64,000 nucleotides of DNA from Nyssa sinensis (lineage: Eukaryota > Streptophyta > Magnoliopsida > Cornales > Nyssaceae), in assembly GCA_008638375.1 (NCBI GenBank), contig CM018052.1:26195071-26259070 (forward strand), written 5' to 3'. Positions within the stretch are counted from its first letter, which is position 1; the number at the start of each line of letters is the position of its first letter. Made by a program: the position numbers and the translations under genes. Shown in pieces: positions 51,400-63,667 of this stretch. The notes beneath the pieces were generated by a model. It saw only the letters and a program-made list of their open reading frames with translations. It made no database searches and was not told the origin of the DNA.

Positions 51400-53750
51400 A
51401 CATCATCAATAATATAATATAATCCCATATATTATAATAGAGATATGAAATTTGTACCAAGGATTGGAAGTAAGTTTCTCTCACTAGAACTTCTCTCTCT
51501 ATCTTCAGTTTCTATAAAAATAAGTTGCATGCATGTCATGTAAACTGAAAATGAATAAGAATGGGAGAAAAAAAAGGGGCTGTTTAGGCTAAGAAAACCC
51601 TAGAACACATGATATCTGAATCTATGAAACACTGGGTTTTGAACCCAATGTGAACAAAGCTTAAAAATAAATACATGGTCCGAAAGAGCACTAAAAATGG
51701 AGAGTAATGCAAGTTGAATAAACTTAATTGGTCAAGGGGCCAGTTAGAAAGGTTAATTTATAGTTTGAGGGAGAGAGAAAGAACTGAACGGATGTGATTG
51801 GGTTGGATTTTTTCGATTTTATGTTTGGGAGTATGTTCCTTAATGTCCCATGATGGAAATGGTATAAAAATTGAGTAAAAAATGTGGTGAAAGCATGTCA
51901 AAATAGCTTGAGAAATTATCATCTGAAAGTTGGGCTCTGTCTGAACACCGACTGTAACTTGACTTTTGATGGCCAAGAATTGACGAAAATTTAGATCTAA
52001 CACCTCGAATGGAGTTTGTATGAAAAACAATTAACTAGTCAACGGTTAACCAAGTCAGTTCTAAACGGGTGTGGGTCGACCCGCGTATAAAATGGATTAA
52101 TGGTTTAATAAAATGACGTCATTTTGTTAATGCCATGATGACGTAGTGGTGATGTGTTGAACCAGACCAGACTAGACCGGTCGCTTCACAGTTGTTTTGT
52201 TCCAATTCACTTAAATCAACATTAGACTGGTTAGTTTTTAAGAAATTAAAAGGGATTCACTATTTTAAACACTAATTCAATTGGTTTGGGGCTAAATGTA
52301 ATAAATGAAATTTTTGATAATTATAAATTAACCCCCATCATTTTCTAAAAATTATGAATGAGCCCAAAAAATTAATTAAAGCTTAATTTAAGGCCATTTA
52401 ATAGTTATGTAAAATTACCATTTTACTCATAAGCCTATGTATGATGAAACGAAGGCCAATTGAAATGGAAGAAAATACATTTCCAATATTTTTGGGCAGT
52501 CTTGACTCAATAGTGAAGTCTGATTTGGGAAATTGGATCCCAAAATATATGAACGGACAAACTAGATTAATTTAAAACAAGTTCTAAAGAGTATATCAAG
52601 CTACTAAATGAACCCTAACAACCGCGAGGGTACATACCCTAACATTTTTCAACGTTCTAAACTCAATGATGGGGTCCGTTTCATCAAACGAGGTACCACA
52701 AATACAGATACGTAAAAATATGTAATCCTTAGACTGCTCTTAAAGATATATGGGCTACTAGATAGATTGAAAAAAATTAGAAAGAGGCAACCTGATATTA
52801 TTGGATGCTCTGCATCTAATGGTGAGGTCAAATTGAGCATCTAGGTACCCAAAGATGGTCCCACATGAAAGTGTGAAATCACAAAATGCCCCTAGACCTA
52901 AACGTATGCCACATAAAGGCTAATTAAGATTTGGAAGAGGCTAAGTTTAGTATCGATCTTCAAAATTCTAGACCCAACAGTGATGTCTGTTTGGGAAAAA
53001 TAGAACTTTGAAACAAATCATAGAATGAGGAATACATTCCTAAAACTTAATTAAGCTATCAGAAAAGTATAAAAGATAAAAAAGACCCATACCAATTTTT
53101 CTAGGAGCTTCCAAATTTGAAAATGAGCTCCGTTTAATATAATTGGATACCTAAAACATGGGATACGAATAGTAATTACCATAACACCCTTAAGGCTTAA
53201 TTAAGAACTCTGATCAACTCAGAAAGCAAAAAAAAGACCTACCCTTAGGTTAAAGGACCCTTAGGACTCAAAGATGAAGTTTGTTAAGGAAAATGAAATA
53301 CTAAACAATATAAGACATGCAAAGAGAAAAATAACCAAAAAGCTCCTAAGGGCTAAAGTAAGCTACAAGATGAACAAAGAGGCATTGAGAACCTTAACTA
53401 GAGATCTAAGGTTGTCCTAAATAATAAGACTAAGTTCAAGAAGGAACTAGCATTAAGTAAAGAGATACTTTAAGCCATGACGAGTGCTAATGAGTATTAA
53501 TATGTTGATCCACGACTTAGGATCACCAACAAGGAAATAAAGATGACATGAATGATAAAGAAAGATTATAAGATTGTAACTGTGGACTCTAGATTACACG
53601 TGAGTAACCTTGTACCTTGAACTGGTGCTATTTATGTAAAGTGAATTTTTGTAAACCGCTTTCTTACTTAAATGCAGTTATGTTTTGATGATGATAGCTG
53701 AACTATGATTTGAACATTAGCATGCTTTTTATTGCATAATGCCCAAAGAC
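51400..53750 (-). repeat. family-B-like LTR remnant, inverted
   Basis: On the minus strand it repeats the module ACGGACCCCATCATTGAGTT ... AGAACG at several points (near 52660, 52810, 52970, 53130 and 53270). It also has an ACCGGTCTAGTCTGGTC block similar to 14610-14640. The start and end were not resolved. It runs into the ~170-bp array. Confidence 0.6.
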
Positions 53751-53759
53751 GATCAAAAT

Positions 53760-55438
53760 GCTTAAAGACCCAAAATAGCACATTTTTGACACTTAAGTTT
53801 CTTTTTTTTTTTTTGCATAAGTTGCAAACTAGGTATCCAAATTGTGTTCCATGAGTTTATACACATGAATTTTATTATTTTTTAGGTGTGTCAAGAATTT
53901 TGGTGATTTTTTGACCGTTTTCAGGAATTTTGGGCTCTCATAGCCCCAAAATGGCCCATTTTTTACACTTAAATCCATTTTTTTTGCATAAGTTAAAAAT
54001 CAAGTATCTGAATTTTGTTTTGTAAGTTTTTACACATTTATCTTATTAGTTTTGAGGTGTGTGTGTAGTAGTTTTCTGGTGGTTTGACCATTTTCGGGCA
54101 TTTTGGTCTTTCGAAGCCGAAAATATACCATTTTGACACTTAAGTCCTTTTTTTTGTTTTGCATAATTTGCAAACCAGGTATCCGAATTATGTTTTATAA
54201 GTTTTTTCATGTGTATTTTATTATTTTTTATGTGTGTGAAGTGGTTTGGTGGTGGTTTGACCATTTTGGGTATTTTAGACACTCCAAGCCCTAAAATGGC
54301 CCATTTTCAACATTTAAGTCTTTTTTTTTTGCATAAGTTGCAAACGGGGTATCCCAATTGTATTCCATAAATTTGTGCACGTGTTTTTTATTAGTTTTGA
54401 GGTATGTGAAGTGGTTTGACCATTTTTGTGCATTTTGGACACTCAAAGTCCCAAAATGGTCCTTTTTGACACTAGAGTATCTTTCTTTTGCAAAAGTTGC
54501 AAATCATGTATCCGAATTGTGTTATGTAAGTTTTTTCACATGTATTTTATTATTTTTGAAGTATGTGAAGCGGTTTGGTGGTGGTTTGACCATCTTCGGG
54601 CATTTTGGACGTTCCAAGCCCCAAAATGATCTGTTTTCGATACTTATGTTCCTCTTTTTGCATAAGTTGCAAACCGAGTATCTGAATTCTATTTCATAAG
54701 TTTCTGCATGCGTATTTTATTATTTTGGTGTGTAAATCAATTTGGTATTTGTTTGACCATTTTAAGGAATTTTGGGTGCTCAAAGCCCCAAAATGGCCCA
54801 TTTTTTACACTTAAGTCCTTTTTTCTTTTTGCATAAGTTGCAAACCGAGTATCCGAATTATGTTTTGTAAGTTTTTACACATGTATTTTTTTAGTTTTGA
54901 GCTGTGTGAAGTATTTTTCTAGTGGTTTGACCATTTCGGGCATTTTGGTCTCTCAAAGCCCAAAATGGACCATTTTGACACTTGAGTCCTTTTGTTTTTG
55001 ACTTATTTGCAAATCAGGCATCCGAATTGTGTTCTTTAAGTTTTTGAATGTGTATTTTATTATTTTTTATGTGTGTGAAGTAGTTTTGTGGTTTGACCAT
55101 TTTTGGGCATTTGAGACACTGAAAGTCCCAAAACGACCCGTTTTCGACACTTAAAGTTTTTTATTTTTTGCATAAGTTGCAAATTAGGTACCTGGATTGT
55201 GTTCCGTAAGTTTGTACACGTGTATTTTATTATTTTTGAGGTGTGTGAAGCATTTTGGTGGCAGTTGGACCATTTTTGGGCATTTTAGACGCTCAAAACC
55301 CCAAAATGGCCCATTTTTTACACTAAAGTCCCTTTTTTTTGCATTAGTTGCAAATCAGGTATTTGAATTGCATTTTGTAAGTTTGTACACATTTATTTTA
55401 TTAGTTTTGAGGTGTGTGAAGTGGTTTGACCATTTTCA
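53760..55438 (+). repeat. ~170-bp tandem array (about 10 copies)
   Basis: The anchor GCATAAGTTGCAAACC (with variants) lies near 53816, 53987, 54160, 54333, 54497, 54660, 54832, 55001, 55170 and 55340, a period of 163-173 bp. Other fixed parts are GTGTGTGAAGTGGTTTG, TTTGACCATTTTCGGGCATTT and CCAAAATGGCCCATTTTC. Copies are diverged. No coding function is apparent. Confidence 0.95.
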
Positions 55439-56388
55439 TACATTACCCAGATCATTTGCAAATCAATCGTCATTTCTATCAAATTCACCCCAAGTTTGAG
55501 ACTTTTTCGGATGCCTATATACATTTGTCTCACCAACACCCTTCTCACTATGCCATCACATCTCTTTAGCTGTCTTTTAAGACATGTACAACTTCTTTAA
55601 CCTCAGTTTTAACTGAAAATATCTCAACACCTTGTGCGGTATTTTCTTGGTCATTCCTTTATTCACCTTGTACTTAGGTTCATGGCACACCGTACACACC
55701 GTACACTTAACACACTCTTTAGTCTCCTTCCAAGATAACATGAAATCATTCTTGCAAGCATGAATAGGAATATATCCAAGGCCCAAGTCCCACAATTATT
55801 TTTTTGCCTCATAAAGGTCTCCTTTGTGGGTAGTGCTGGTTTAAACAATTCAATGGCCATATTGAAAGATTTGTTTGTTCATTGGTTGATGATTTTAATA
55901 CGAAGGAGCTTCATAAGAAAATCAAGTTTCGAAAACTTCTCATAACTTGGATATAACGGCTGTCTTGCTTCCCTCAATGAGGGATCTAAAATTGTTTTCG
56001 ATTCTTTAGTATCACTTATATGACCAAGACCATGGCTTGCAGTCGCACCCCCTGCATATCTGTTAGTATTTTTTGGCAATCCATCGTAACCAAATCCAAC
56101 ATTTTCACCCATGTCATCATCTTCGTCTTCATTCTCATTTACCACTCGTACTTCACGTTGTTCCCCATCAAATTCTTAACACCTATATGTCTTGTCCATG
56201 CCATTCTTGAGTAGGTGCGTTCTAGCCTCATCTATGTGAATATAATTCCTATTATTGCATTTTTTAGATGGACATCTTATCCTATTGCTCCCATTTGTGG
56301 ATGCGCGAGTAAACTCAATGAAATCCTTAATTCCTTTCATGTACTTGGCCAAATGATTGCCTCTCAAGTCCATATAACTCTTACCCAT
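55439..56388 (-). pseudogene. CACTA TNPD-type transposase, decayed N-terminal part
   Basis: Transposase of plant En/Spm (CACTA) DNA transposons. It starts with the transposase-associated domain: GKSYMDLRGNHLAKYMKGIK, then IRCPSKKCNNRNYIHIDEAR with THLLKNG. An acidic NENEDEDDDMG stretch follows, then LYPSYEKFSKLDFLMKLLRIK, then LGLGYIPIHACKNDFMLSWK, KCTVC..CHEPKYK and KKIPHKVLRYFQLKLRLKKL. It is broken by a stop near 56178, a TGA (Trp expected) near 55877, a frameshift near 55800 and stops after LYMS. Homology stops inside an ANDLGNV segment at 55439, exactly where the ~170-bp array begins. The catalytic core, normally further downstream, is gone. Confidence 0.92.
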
Positions 56389-59300
56389 TTTTGTCTACCT
56401 AACATAAGTCAAACACGTTACTCATTATAAATATAAAACATGAATCCTAACACCTCCAACTTCTCTCTAAAGGGTAAAATAGTCTTATCTTATTCAAGAA
56501 TGCACAATCTACATTGCAATCGGCAGCTAGCAACTCAAATGCTCAATTTCTCTCGAAGAAAATTTTGGCAGCATCTCGCTATGGTTCTCCAAGTACACAA
56601 GATATAGACATTACCATGCCTATATATGTACCCAGAAAACAATAGAAGATCGTGTAGAAATTTTCTTTGAGTGGAATCAAGCATTCGTTACTCCATGCAA
56701 TGTAGATTTATGCATTCCTAAACTGTCCTACTTTGGAAAATTCAAGAATCAATTTTCATACACACAAGTCCAATCACTCTTAATTAAGCGACAAGATTTA
56801 CGAGTACAAAAAATGTCTCCTGAACGGAGCTATGATTACATGAATACAATTACATATTGAGTTTCATTAACTTAGGACTAATCAAAATATCATTAACCTA
56901 AGACTAATCCAAATATATCAAAAGAAGTTATTGAAGTTTTCTTCCCCTTATTGATTTACCCAAAGAAAAAAAAATGATTATAATTCCACATTTTCTTTGA
57001 GTTTTCCACCAAACTATACACATTAATTGATACCATAAACTCTACAAGGTCTCCGGGTATGGTTGGTCTCGCCTCCTTACAAGCAAACCAAACAATAAAA
57101 AATAACACCTCAATTATAAATTACACTAATAACCTAAGAATAGTCCATGATTAAAATTACACCTCAAAATTAGATTTTCGTGGTTTGCGAAAAGAGCAAA
57201 GAGAAGACAAAGAAAGATGAAGAGGGAACATATTTACAAATCAACTACATTATTTAACCCCCATAATAAAAACAAATAATGATTGTAAACATTATTTAAC
57301 ACATTATCTGCCATATAGAATATACTTCACAATGGCTGTATTGTTTGTAAATAATGATTCTCCTACAATTAATCTTAGATCATTTATAAAAAGGGAACCA
57401 ACAAAAGTGAAGGAAATTTTCCTATTAATTACTAGGAACTAGGACCAGGTCTCCTGTAGACTCGCTCTATTTAACTCAATTATATATTCTTTAATCCATA
57501 ATTGATTAGCCCTTGAATCCACCTTCTTACGAGTGTTAATGCATCTTAAACACGCACAGTTGTAAAATAAGCGGCGGTAGCACAACACCACTGGCACCTG
57601 TTGGCTTATAATTTCTTCAATCTTTGACACAAACAAACAAAATAAAAAAAAGAACTTGAAGCTTTACAACGCCATGGTCAACTACTACATTATTGTCATT
57701 TAACCTATTATTTGGGAGTGTGTTATTCTTCAACCTTTTGTATGATTGTGATTACAAAAATCAAATTTTGGACTTTCAAATAAGGTTCTTCAATGTTAAT
57801 TAAACATATAATTCTTGCATATTTAAGAAATGTTTGTGGATCAACACAACCCAGGTTCGAGACTTAATGCATACATACACATTTGGATAGAATTTTCTTC
57901 CTTCCTCATCGTTATACTTGTAAAAGAAAAAAAAACAAATGGACCAACCTAATTTTTTATTTTTTGATAACTTGGAATTGATTCATCAACCATATCCTTG
58001 GATAGATTTATTTCATTTTGTATTTTATATAGAAAAACGTGATCATTTGTAGCAATGTTGTACCAACTTGTCAAGCTAAAAAAAAAAACCAACAGTTGAC
58101 ACAAGTATCTTATTCTTAATTCTTTGCTTCTTTGATTAAAAGAATATCATTGAATTGACTTTCTAATTAGAGTTAACTAATCTAATACGGGATATGAAAA
58201 GATTTAGATATAAGCAGAGAGTCGAACTTGCGAGGTAATAATGGAGCATAACAAAATGGTGGTGCCATTGTATAATCAGCATCTGTTGGGGGCATCTCTA
58301 TATATTTTTCATTTATAAAGATATCTAATTATAAAAATATAATACATTATTAAACACATAGTTGAATATACAATAACAAGAAAGATAATTCATATCTATT
58401 CAATATTTATTAACCGCTCATATAAATATTACATATTATTTAAATAGTTATCATATATATATTCATTCAAATACTTAATAATTTAACTCAAATAACATTT
58501 AAATATTTTGTCACAAATATTTAATTCAAACTGCACTTTTCTATGACCCTCCAAACCAGCACTAAATCTTGGCATTGCATTCTATAATGCTTGGTCAAGT
58601 TCTACATCGCTTTTCACAACAGAATAAGATTGCTGAATCAGTAAACATGGACACCGTCAATCCAACAACAAAAGGAATGCCTTTGGCTTAATTGCTATTA
58701 TCAGTCTGCTCTGGTATCAAAAGGAGATGAACAATCAACCATTTCACCAATTATCTAAAGACTCGACTCGACTCGATTCTATTCAACAAAATTTTATTCT
58801 AATACAACTCAAATAGTTAAAAAAAATTACTTCAGTTTCCATGTTGTCAAGCAATTTACAAATTAAGATTTATATTTTTAGCAATTTAGGGTGCATCAAG
58901 AGTACCTTGTTTCAAACAGTCATTCCCGAATTATGGCTGATTTCACAATTAAATTCTACTACCCTCTTATTTGGAACGGTGAAATGGGTATTTCTATTTT
59001 AAATTTTAAATTTAATTTTCTTTTATATGATTGAAAATATTTATTTTATTAAAAAAAATATTCAAACATTATTTTAACCTAAATGAATAATTCTTATTTT
59101 ATTTTATGTCATTTTTATTTTATTTTATGAAATTCTGCAAATCAAATGTAACCTTAGTTTTAATATCAGAAGCAAGTGGACCGTATGCACGGCAATCATT
59201 TACTTAATAGCGCTGATTTGTATTAATTTAATATTTTCTGCTGATGACAAGAATCATTTGACGGCAGATTAATCTGTCAAGCTAACAAAGCTTGTAATTC

Positions 59301-60173
59301 TTTAAAAATGACATCATTATATATAAAGAATTGGAGGGATTTTCCATAATAGGACTAGGTCTGGTCTTCCATGGAATAATTCTTTTAAGTAACTACGCAA
59401 CTATTTAATGCTTTAAATGCTTGATTGATCACTAAACGCCTGCTTAACTATTGTAAAATAAAACCTGGTAGCATAGTTTATGGAATTGCGATTATCAATT
59501 AATTATCTCCCTTGTACACATTTGTTGAACTGCATAAAGCCAAGAGTGATGAATCAATTGACTTTTCTAGAATGAGATTAGTTTTAAAGATTCATCTGAA
59601 TGAGTGATGAAAAAATATTATTTGAAAAAATCTTTTTTAATAACTTAATTAAAATATTTGTTTTAGATTTATTGTAAACTTGAAAAATACGATGTATAAA
59701 TTGAACTAAATATTTAATTTATAAATAAATAAAACTATTTTCGACTTAAAAACATTCATTTAAGAATTCATTAAATTAAACAAAATACACAATTAAAACT
59801 CTCTCACATAGGATGGCCCGACTGGATGAAGGGTGCAGCATTTATGTGCTAGGGTTGTGGAATTTATTAAGTTTCATGCTAGTGCACCAATTTTCTCTCC
59901 TGTTCACTAGAAGTAGATAGATAATGATCTTAAATTAACCATTTGAACTCTGAGTTCAGTGGCAATGTCTCATCCATCAGGAGCACGTTCATATTTGAGT
60001 ATTTTATTATTTTATAGTACTAAAGTCCTCTCTCTCTCAAGAAATTCTCTAGCCTTATTTCCCCTCAAAGTCGAAGCCCTACCGAAGTGACGCTCCTGGG
60101 TCAACAAGCATGCCAGAATTCTACCCGAGCCACGACACCGAATCAAGCATCCTTAGTCGAAGTGCTGCCTAAC
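56389..60173. other. AT-rich intergenic region
   Basis: No gene recognised. The minus-strand open stretch at 57439-57636 (Cys- and Arg-containing) matches nothing I know. 60060-60170 is a little richer in GC, without features. Confidence 0.6.
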
Positions 60174-60604
60174 TAGGGGTGCAAACGAGCTGAGTCGAGT
60201 CGAGTATTTAATGTTTGAACTTGGCTCACGAAGAAATACAGTGTGACTTGACTCGGCTCGAAACTCGACTCGAGCTTAAATTCTAATCGAACTCAACTTG
60301 TGAATGGATTGTCAAGCTCGAACTTGAACTCGAACTCGACTCGGCTCGAAAAAATAAGCGAGCCTCATTCAAGCTCGAGCTCGAACTCGAGTTACTCAAT
60401 TTCTTTTTTTGTATTCAACTGAATAGAAATTATGTCATTTTCGCATAATAAAAAAAATACAAATCACTGAATAAATCAACACAACTTTAAAATTTTAATA
60501 TAATTTTTTTTAAGAAAAAAATCTATTATATACCAATACCATATAGCTATAGAGTCTAGAAATTAAACAAATAGAAAACTTTGCATCAACAAGATAGTAA
60601 TAAA

Positions 60605-61024
60605 CTAAAATAACTCATCATAGAGAAAATATAATATTACAAATTGAATCAATATTCTGAAAACAGATTGACTCATCTTCTTCTTCCTATAAGCACTGAA
60701 ACTGAACTGTTCTCTATACTTTACATGCCAATAGTTCTCCATATGGTTGGGACTTAAGCCTAACAAATGAAGATTGTCCAAAACAGATAATGGCCCACTT
60801 GAATTTAATCTATTCTCAAGTGACTTGTTCTCTCTATTGGCTTCCTCCAACTTCTCTCTAAGAAAGGTAACTTCAGAGTCCTTGAGCTTAAGCTGAGAGT
60901 CCATCTGCATCACAAGGAGACTGAGCAAACTGCAACTGGGCATATGCTGCTTTGACGGATGAAATGGTGGCAAACAATTTGGCAATAAAGGCCTCTGTGG
61001 CTGCTTTGTGTCAAACTGCTGCAT
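60605..61024 (-). pseudogene. GIL1-like (DUF641 family) gene fragment
   Basis: GIL1 (GRAVITROPIC IN THE LIGHT 1) relatives are plant proteins with a DUF641 domain and coiled coil; GIL1 acts in light control of gravitropism. Two family segments are present. EAFIAKLFATISSVKAAYAQ followed by LQFAQSPCDADG is read in one frame (about 61007-60902). SQLKLKDSEVTFLREKLEEA, then SGPLSVLDNLHLLGLSPNH, is read in another (about 60905-60740). Roughly 65 family residues are missing between them and the frame shifts at the junction. After LSPNH the text diverges (YWHVKYREQF), where relatives continue into the large C-terminal part. It is therefore an internally deleted, truncated copy. Confidence 0.85.
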
Positions 61025-61142
61025 ATGAAATTACCACTCATTCCACAGAAAAATATTTATTTGACATATTACAGATGATGTAATTCCAAGTTAAAAAGAG
61101 TATAGAGTGGGAAGTTACATCTATAAGTGCAAGTACAGAACT

Positions 61143-61275
61143 TTTAGATTCTAACCTCACAGCAAGCTTGTATTCCATTGCACGGAAGCTACAACCCAAT
61201 ACTCTAGTAAACCTTTGCCTGAAATCTGAGGATGGACTCCCAACCTCTATCAGAAACGTAAAAGGATAAACCATA
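61143..61275 (-). pseudogene. exon-like fragment upstream of the GIL1-like piece
   Basis: Open on the minus strand: VGSPSSDFRQRFTRVLGCSF, then RAMEYKLAVRLESK. It looks like real protein text (balanced composition, no low complexity) and has a TAG splice-acceptor-like border near 61248. I do not recognise the family; it could be another exon of the same or a different captured gene. Confidence 0.4.
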
Positions 61276-62929
61276 CATGGTAACTAAATGATAGTTAATG
61301 AAATTTCACCATCGTAATATAGAGAGCCCTAACAGTTGGGGTTTACATGGTTGCTTAGTCATATTCCAGGTCGGGGTATTACAGTTAAGCTTCTAGGATT
61401 CAAGAAAGGAGGAGCGAATGTCTAATTCTTCATTATTGGAATGCAAGACTAATAGCATGGCGGAAAATGTCCCTGCAGTGAGAATTCTACACTCAAACAG
61501 CAAGTAACACCTTCAATTAGAAAAAATATAAAGCACGATTTCAGTATGTTCCATTGTTAAAAGATTAATCAAATATAGAATCTCAAGCAAACCTTAAAAT
61601 GACTATGGCAACGAAAATTAAGTAAAAGCCAAGCTTGATCATTCGATACTTCTTCTCGGCCTTTAGAAATCTAAAACCCTCAGTGATGTCAATCAGATGC
61701 TATCGGTTCATGAACCTGAAACATAGATGAAGGAAAACTATAACAGAAGAATAACATTTCAATTCACATACACCTACGAATAGAAAAGCTTGGATGAAGA
61801 GCATAATCCAAAGATTCCAAACGCATGCAGGAGGTTGAAAATATTCACCAAATGTCTTCTCCTCTTTCCTACTATATTGTTACATTATTGTATGCAAGTC
61901 TTGACACAAGCATTAATCAGAAGACCAAGGGTAGATTTAGGAAAACACCCACAAGAACCAATTACACAATTAGGCATTTTATGGACAATGTTCAAAATCA
62001 ACTAAGGATCATCATAACAAAAATGGGCAAAACCCAACAAACAAGACAAGAAAGAAAGGCCGAAATCATCAAACTCTATACTTCACCGCTAAAGTATTTC
62101 TATAATTACAGTTTTACAAACTTTAAAAAAAAAAACATGACAACTAGTCACATAATCCTTTTTGTTTTTTGACAAGTCAAATAATCCAATATTTTACTTT
62201 CACAATAGTCGTAAATTGATTAATGACCCTGGACCGTCGTGAGTAAATGCAATAATGTAACCAATCAACCACAAAAAATTCCAACGCATTGTTATAGGCA
62301 AAACATATATTCTCAAAGAAGAACTATAAGTTCAGAGATTTAAAAAGAATAATAATAAAAATAATCCAACTATATGTAACACTCATATCTCTAGATAGGG
62401 GAATGATTTTGAATGCATGTTGACAACCAATGAATCTAAAACAAAATTTTTGCATCACGTTGGCAATTTGGCAGCATCAGAACATTTAAGTTCAACTAGA
62501 TTTTCTATCCAATTCTAGTTTTTGACAAATAAGAAGGGCAATGGATCATGAATAAAATTTTGACTTATCTTTTCAGGATTTTTTTTTGGTTGCAAGGAAA
62601 ACCAAGATTCACCCACATTAACTGAAGAATGAATCTAATATATCTTATTAGAGTCGAATCAACCCATTAAAATGAAAATGAAAATATTGCATCAATATCT
62701 TCAAAATAACAAACCCAAAGAAACCCAGGGATTATTTAACAACCCAACTTGGTAAAAAGGACCAAAAAATCCCTATTGATCTGACCCAGTAGCTTTAGTA
62801 CCATCATTGTTTAATGGTTTCAGGACCATACAAGTATGCTCACCAATTACAGTACTCTGATCCATGAAAAGAAATGTTAGAATGCCATTTTATCCTACAA
62901 AGAGCATTCTACAAATAATTATCCTGCAA

Positions 62930-63120
62930 AATCGAAACCCAGCTGTGAAAGTTGCAAAAAAGAAAAAAAAATTTTGCCACCAGATGAAAGGAAAATCAAA
63001 ACCCAGCTGCAAAATTGAAACCCATTGGATCAGCCAAACAAAAAATCGAAAAAAAAAATTGAAGATGAAAGGAAAAAAGAATAGAAACCCAGTTGTGAAA
63101 GTTGCAAAAAAAAAATCAAA
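62930..63120. repeat. short direct repeat, A-rich
   Basis: GAAACCCAGYTGTGAAAGTT occurs near 62934 and 63083 (about 149 bp apart), with a related partial copy near 63000. It lies in the presumed intron of the internal transcription unit. Confidence 0.7.
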
Positions 63121-63196
63121 CAAACCGTAGATATAACTTTCCAAAAAGAGAAGCTTACATTTGATTTGGTATTCAAGAAAACAGATGGCCAAAATT

Positions 63197-63420
63197 ACCT
63201 GTAAATGAAGTTGCCACCAGATCTCCCAGAATTGCCGTAGCTGAAGAATCTGTCACCAGAATGGCAGAACCGTGCTTGAAGAAACCCTCAATTCTGTTTG
63301 CTTGAATTGTGCTTGAAGAAATCCTCGAGAAGGGGCGTGAAGCGGGAATTTGAGAGAGGGAGAAGGGTAGAGGAGCAGAGCAGCCACATGAACTTGAAGG
63401 AAGAAACTAGAAACTTAGAA
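63197..63420 (-). other. leader-exon-like segment with splice donor
   Basis: The minus strand shows a CT-rich stretch typical of plant 5' leaders, then TCTGGTGGCAACTTCATTTACAG followed by GTAATTTTG near 63200, a good donor site. No long open frame crosses it (one stop after AACAGAAT), so it would be 5' UTR or a broken first exon. Confidence 0.4.
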
Positions 63421-63440
63421 AGCCTACATAAAAAACAAAG

Positions 63441-63448
63441 TATTTATA
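63441..63448 (-). promoter_or_regulatory. TATA box inside the Pack-type candidate
   Basis: TATAAATA on the minus strand, about 30 bp upstream of the CT-rich leader. It is consistent with a promoter for the internal unit. Confidence 0.45.
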
Positions 63449-63667
63449 CTAAAAACAAAAATGAGTCACGAGTGATTTGAGCTTATACGAGTTTGTTCAT
63501 GAGCCTGACAAGTCAAGCCTTCTTTTGGCTTGACCCGACTCGTTTAACAACTGAGCCTTATTTTGAGCTCGAGCTCGGCTCGTGTATTAATTGAACCGAG
63601 TTTGAACTAGCCATAATTGAGCCAAGCTCGAGCTGTTCATAAACGGCTCTGTTCGTTTGCACCCCCA

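Larger units (their letters stand above)
60174..63667 (-). mobile_element. putative non-autonomous DNA transposon carrying gene fragments (Pack-type candidate)
   Basis: The left end is TAGGGGTGCAAACGAGCTGA. The right end, read on the minus strand, is TGGGGGTGCAAACGAACAGA: inverted termini matching at 16 of 20 positions. Both ends run into CGAGCTCGAACTCGAG-rich subterminal sequence (60190-60400 and 63480-63650). The first bases resemble hAT-type ends, but I see no clean 8-bp TSD (TGCCTAAC against CTAAACAA). Inside, on one strand, are a TATA box with leader exon, an exon-like piece and GIL1-family fragments; no transposase. Alternatively two independent copies of a short element flank a decayed gene. 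Confidence 0.55.

Noticed and set aside
54103..55499. Open frames with WWWFDHFG-type repeats in the ~170-bp array
   Set aside because: These are read-through of the non-coding repeat; frames break irregularly and the repeat length is not a fixed multiple of three.
57439..57636. Minus-strand open frame of 65 codons with Cys/Arg
   Set aside because: I considered a transposon or PPR fragment but found no motif that supports either.
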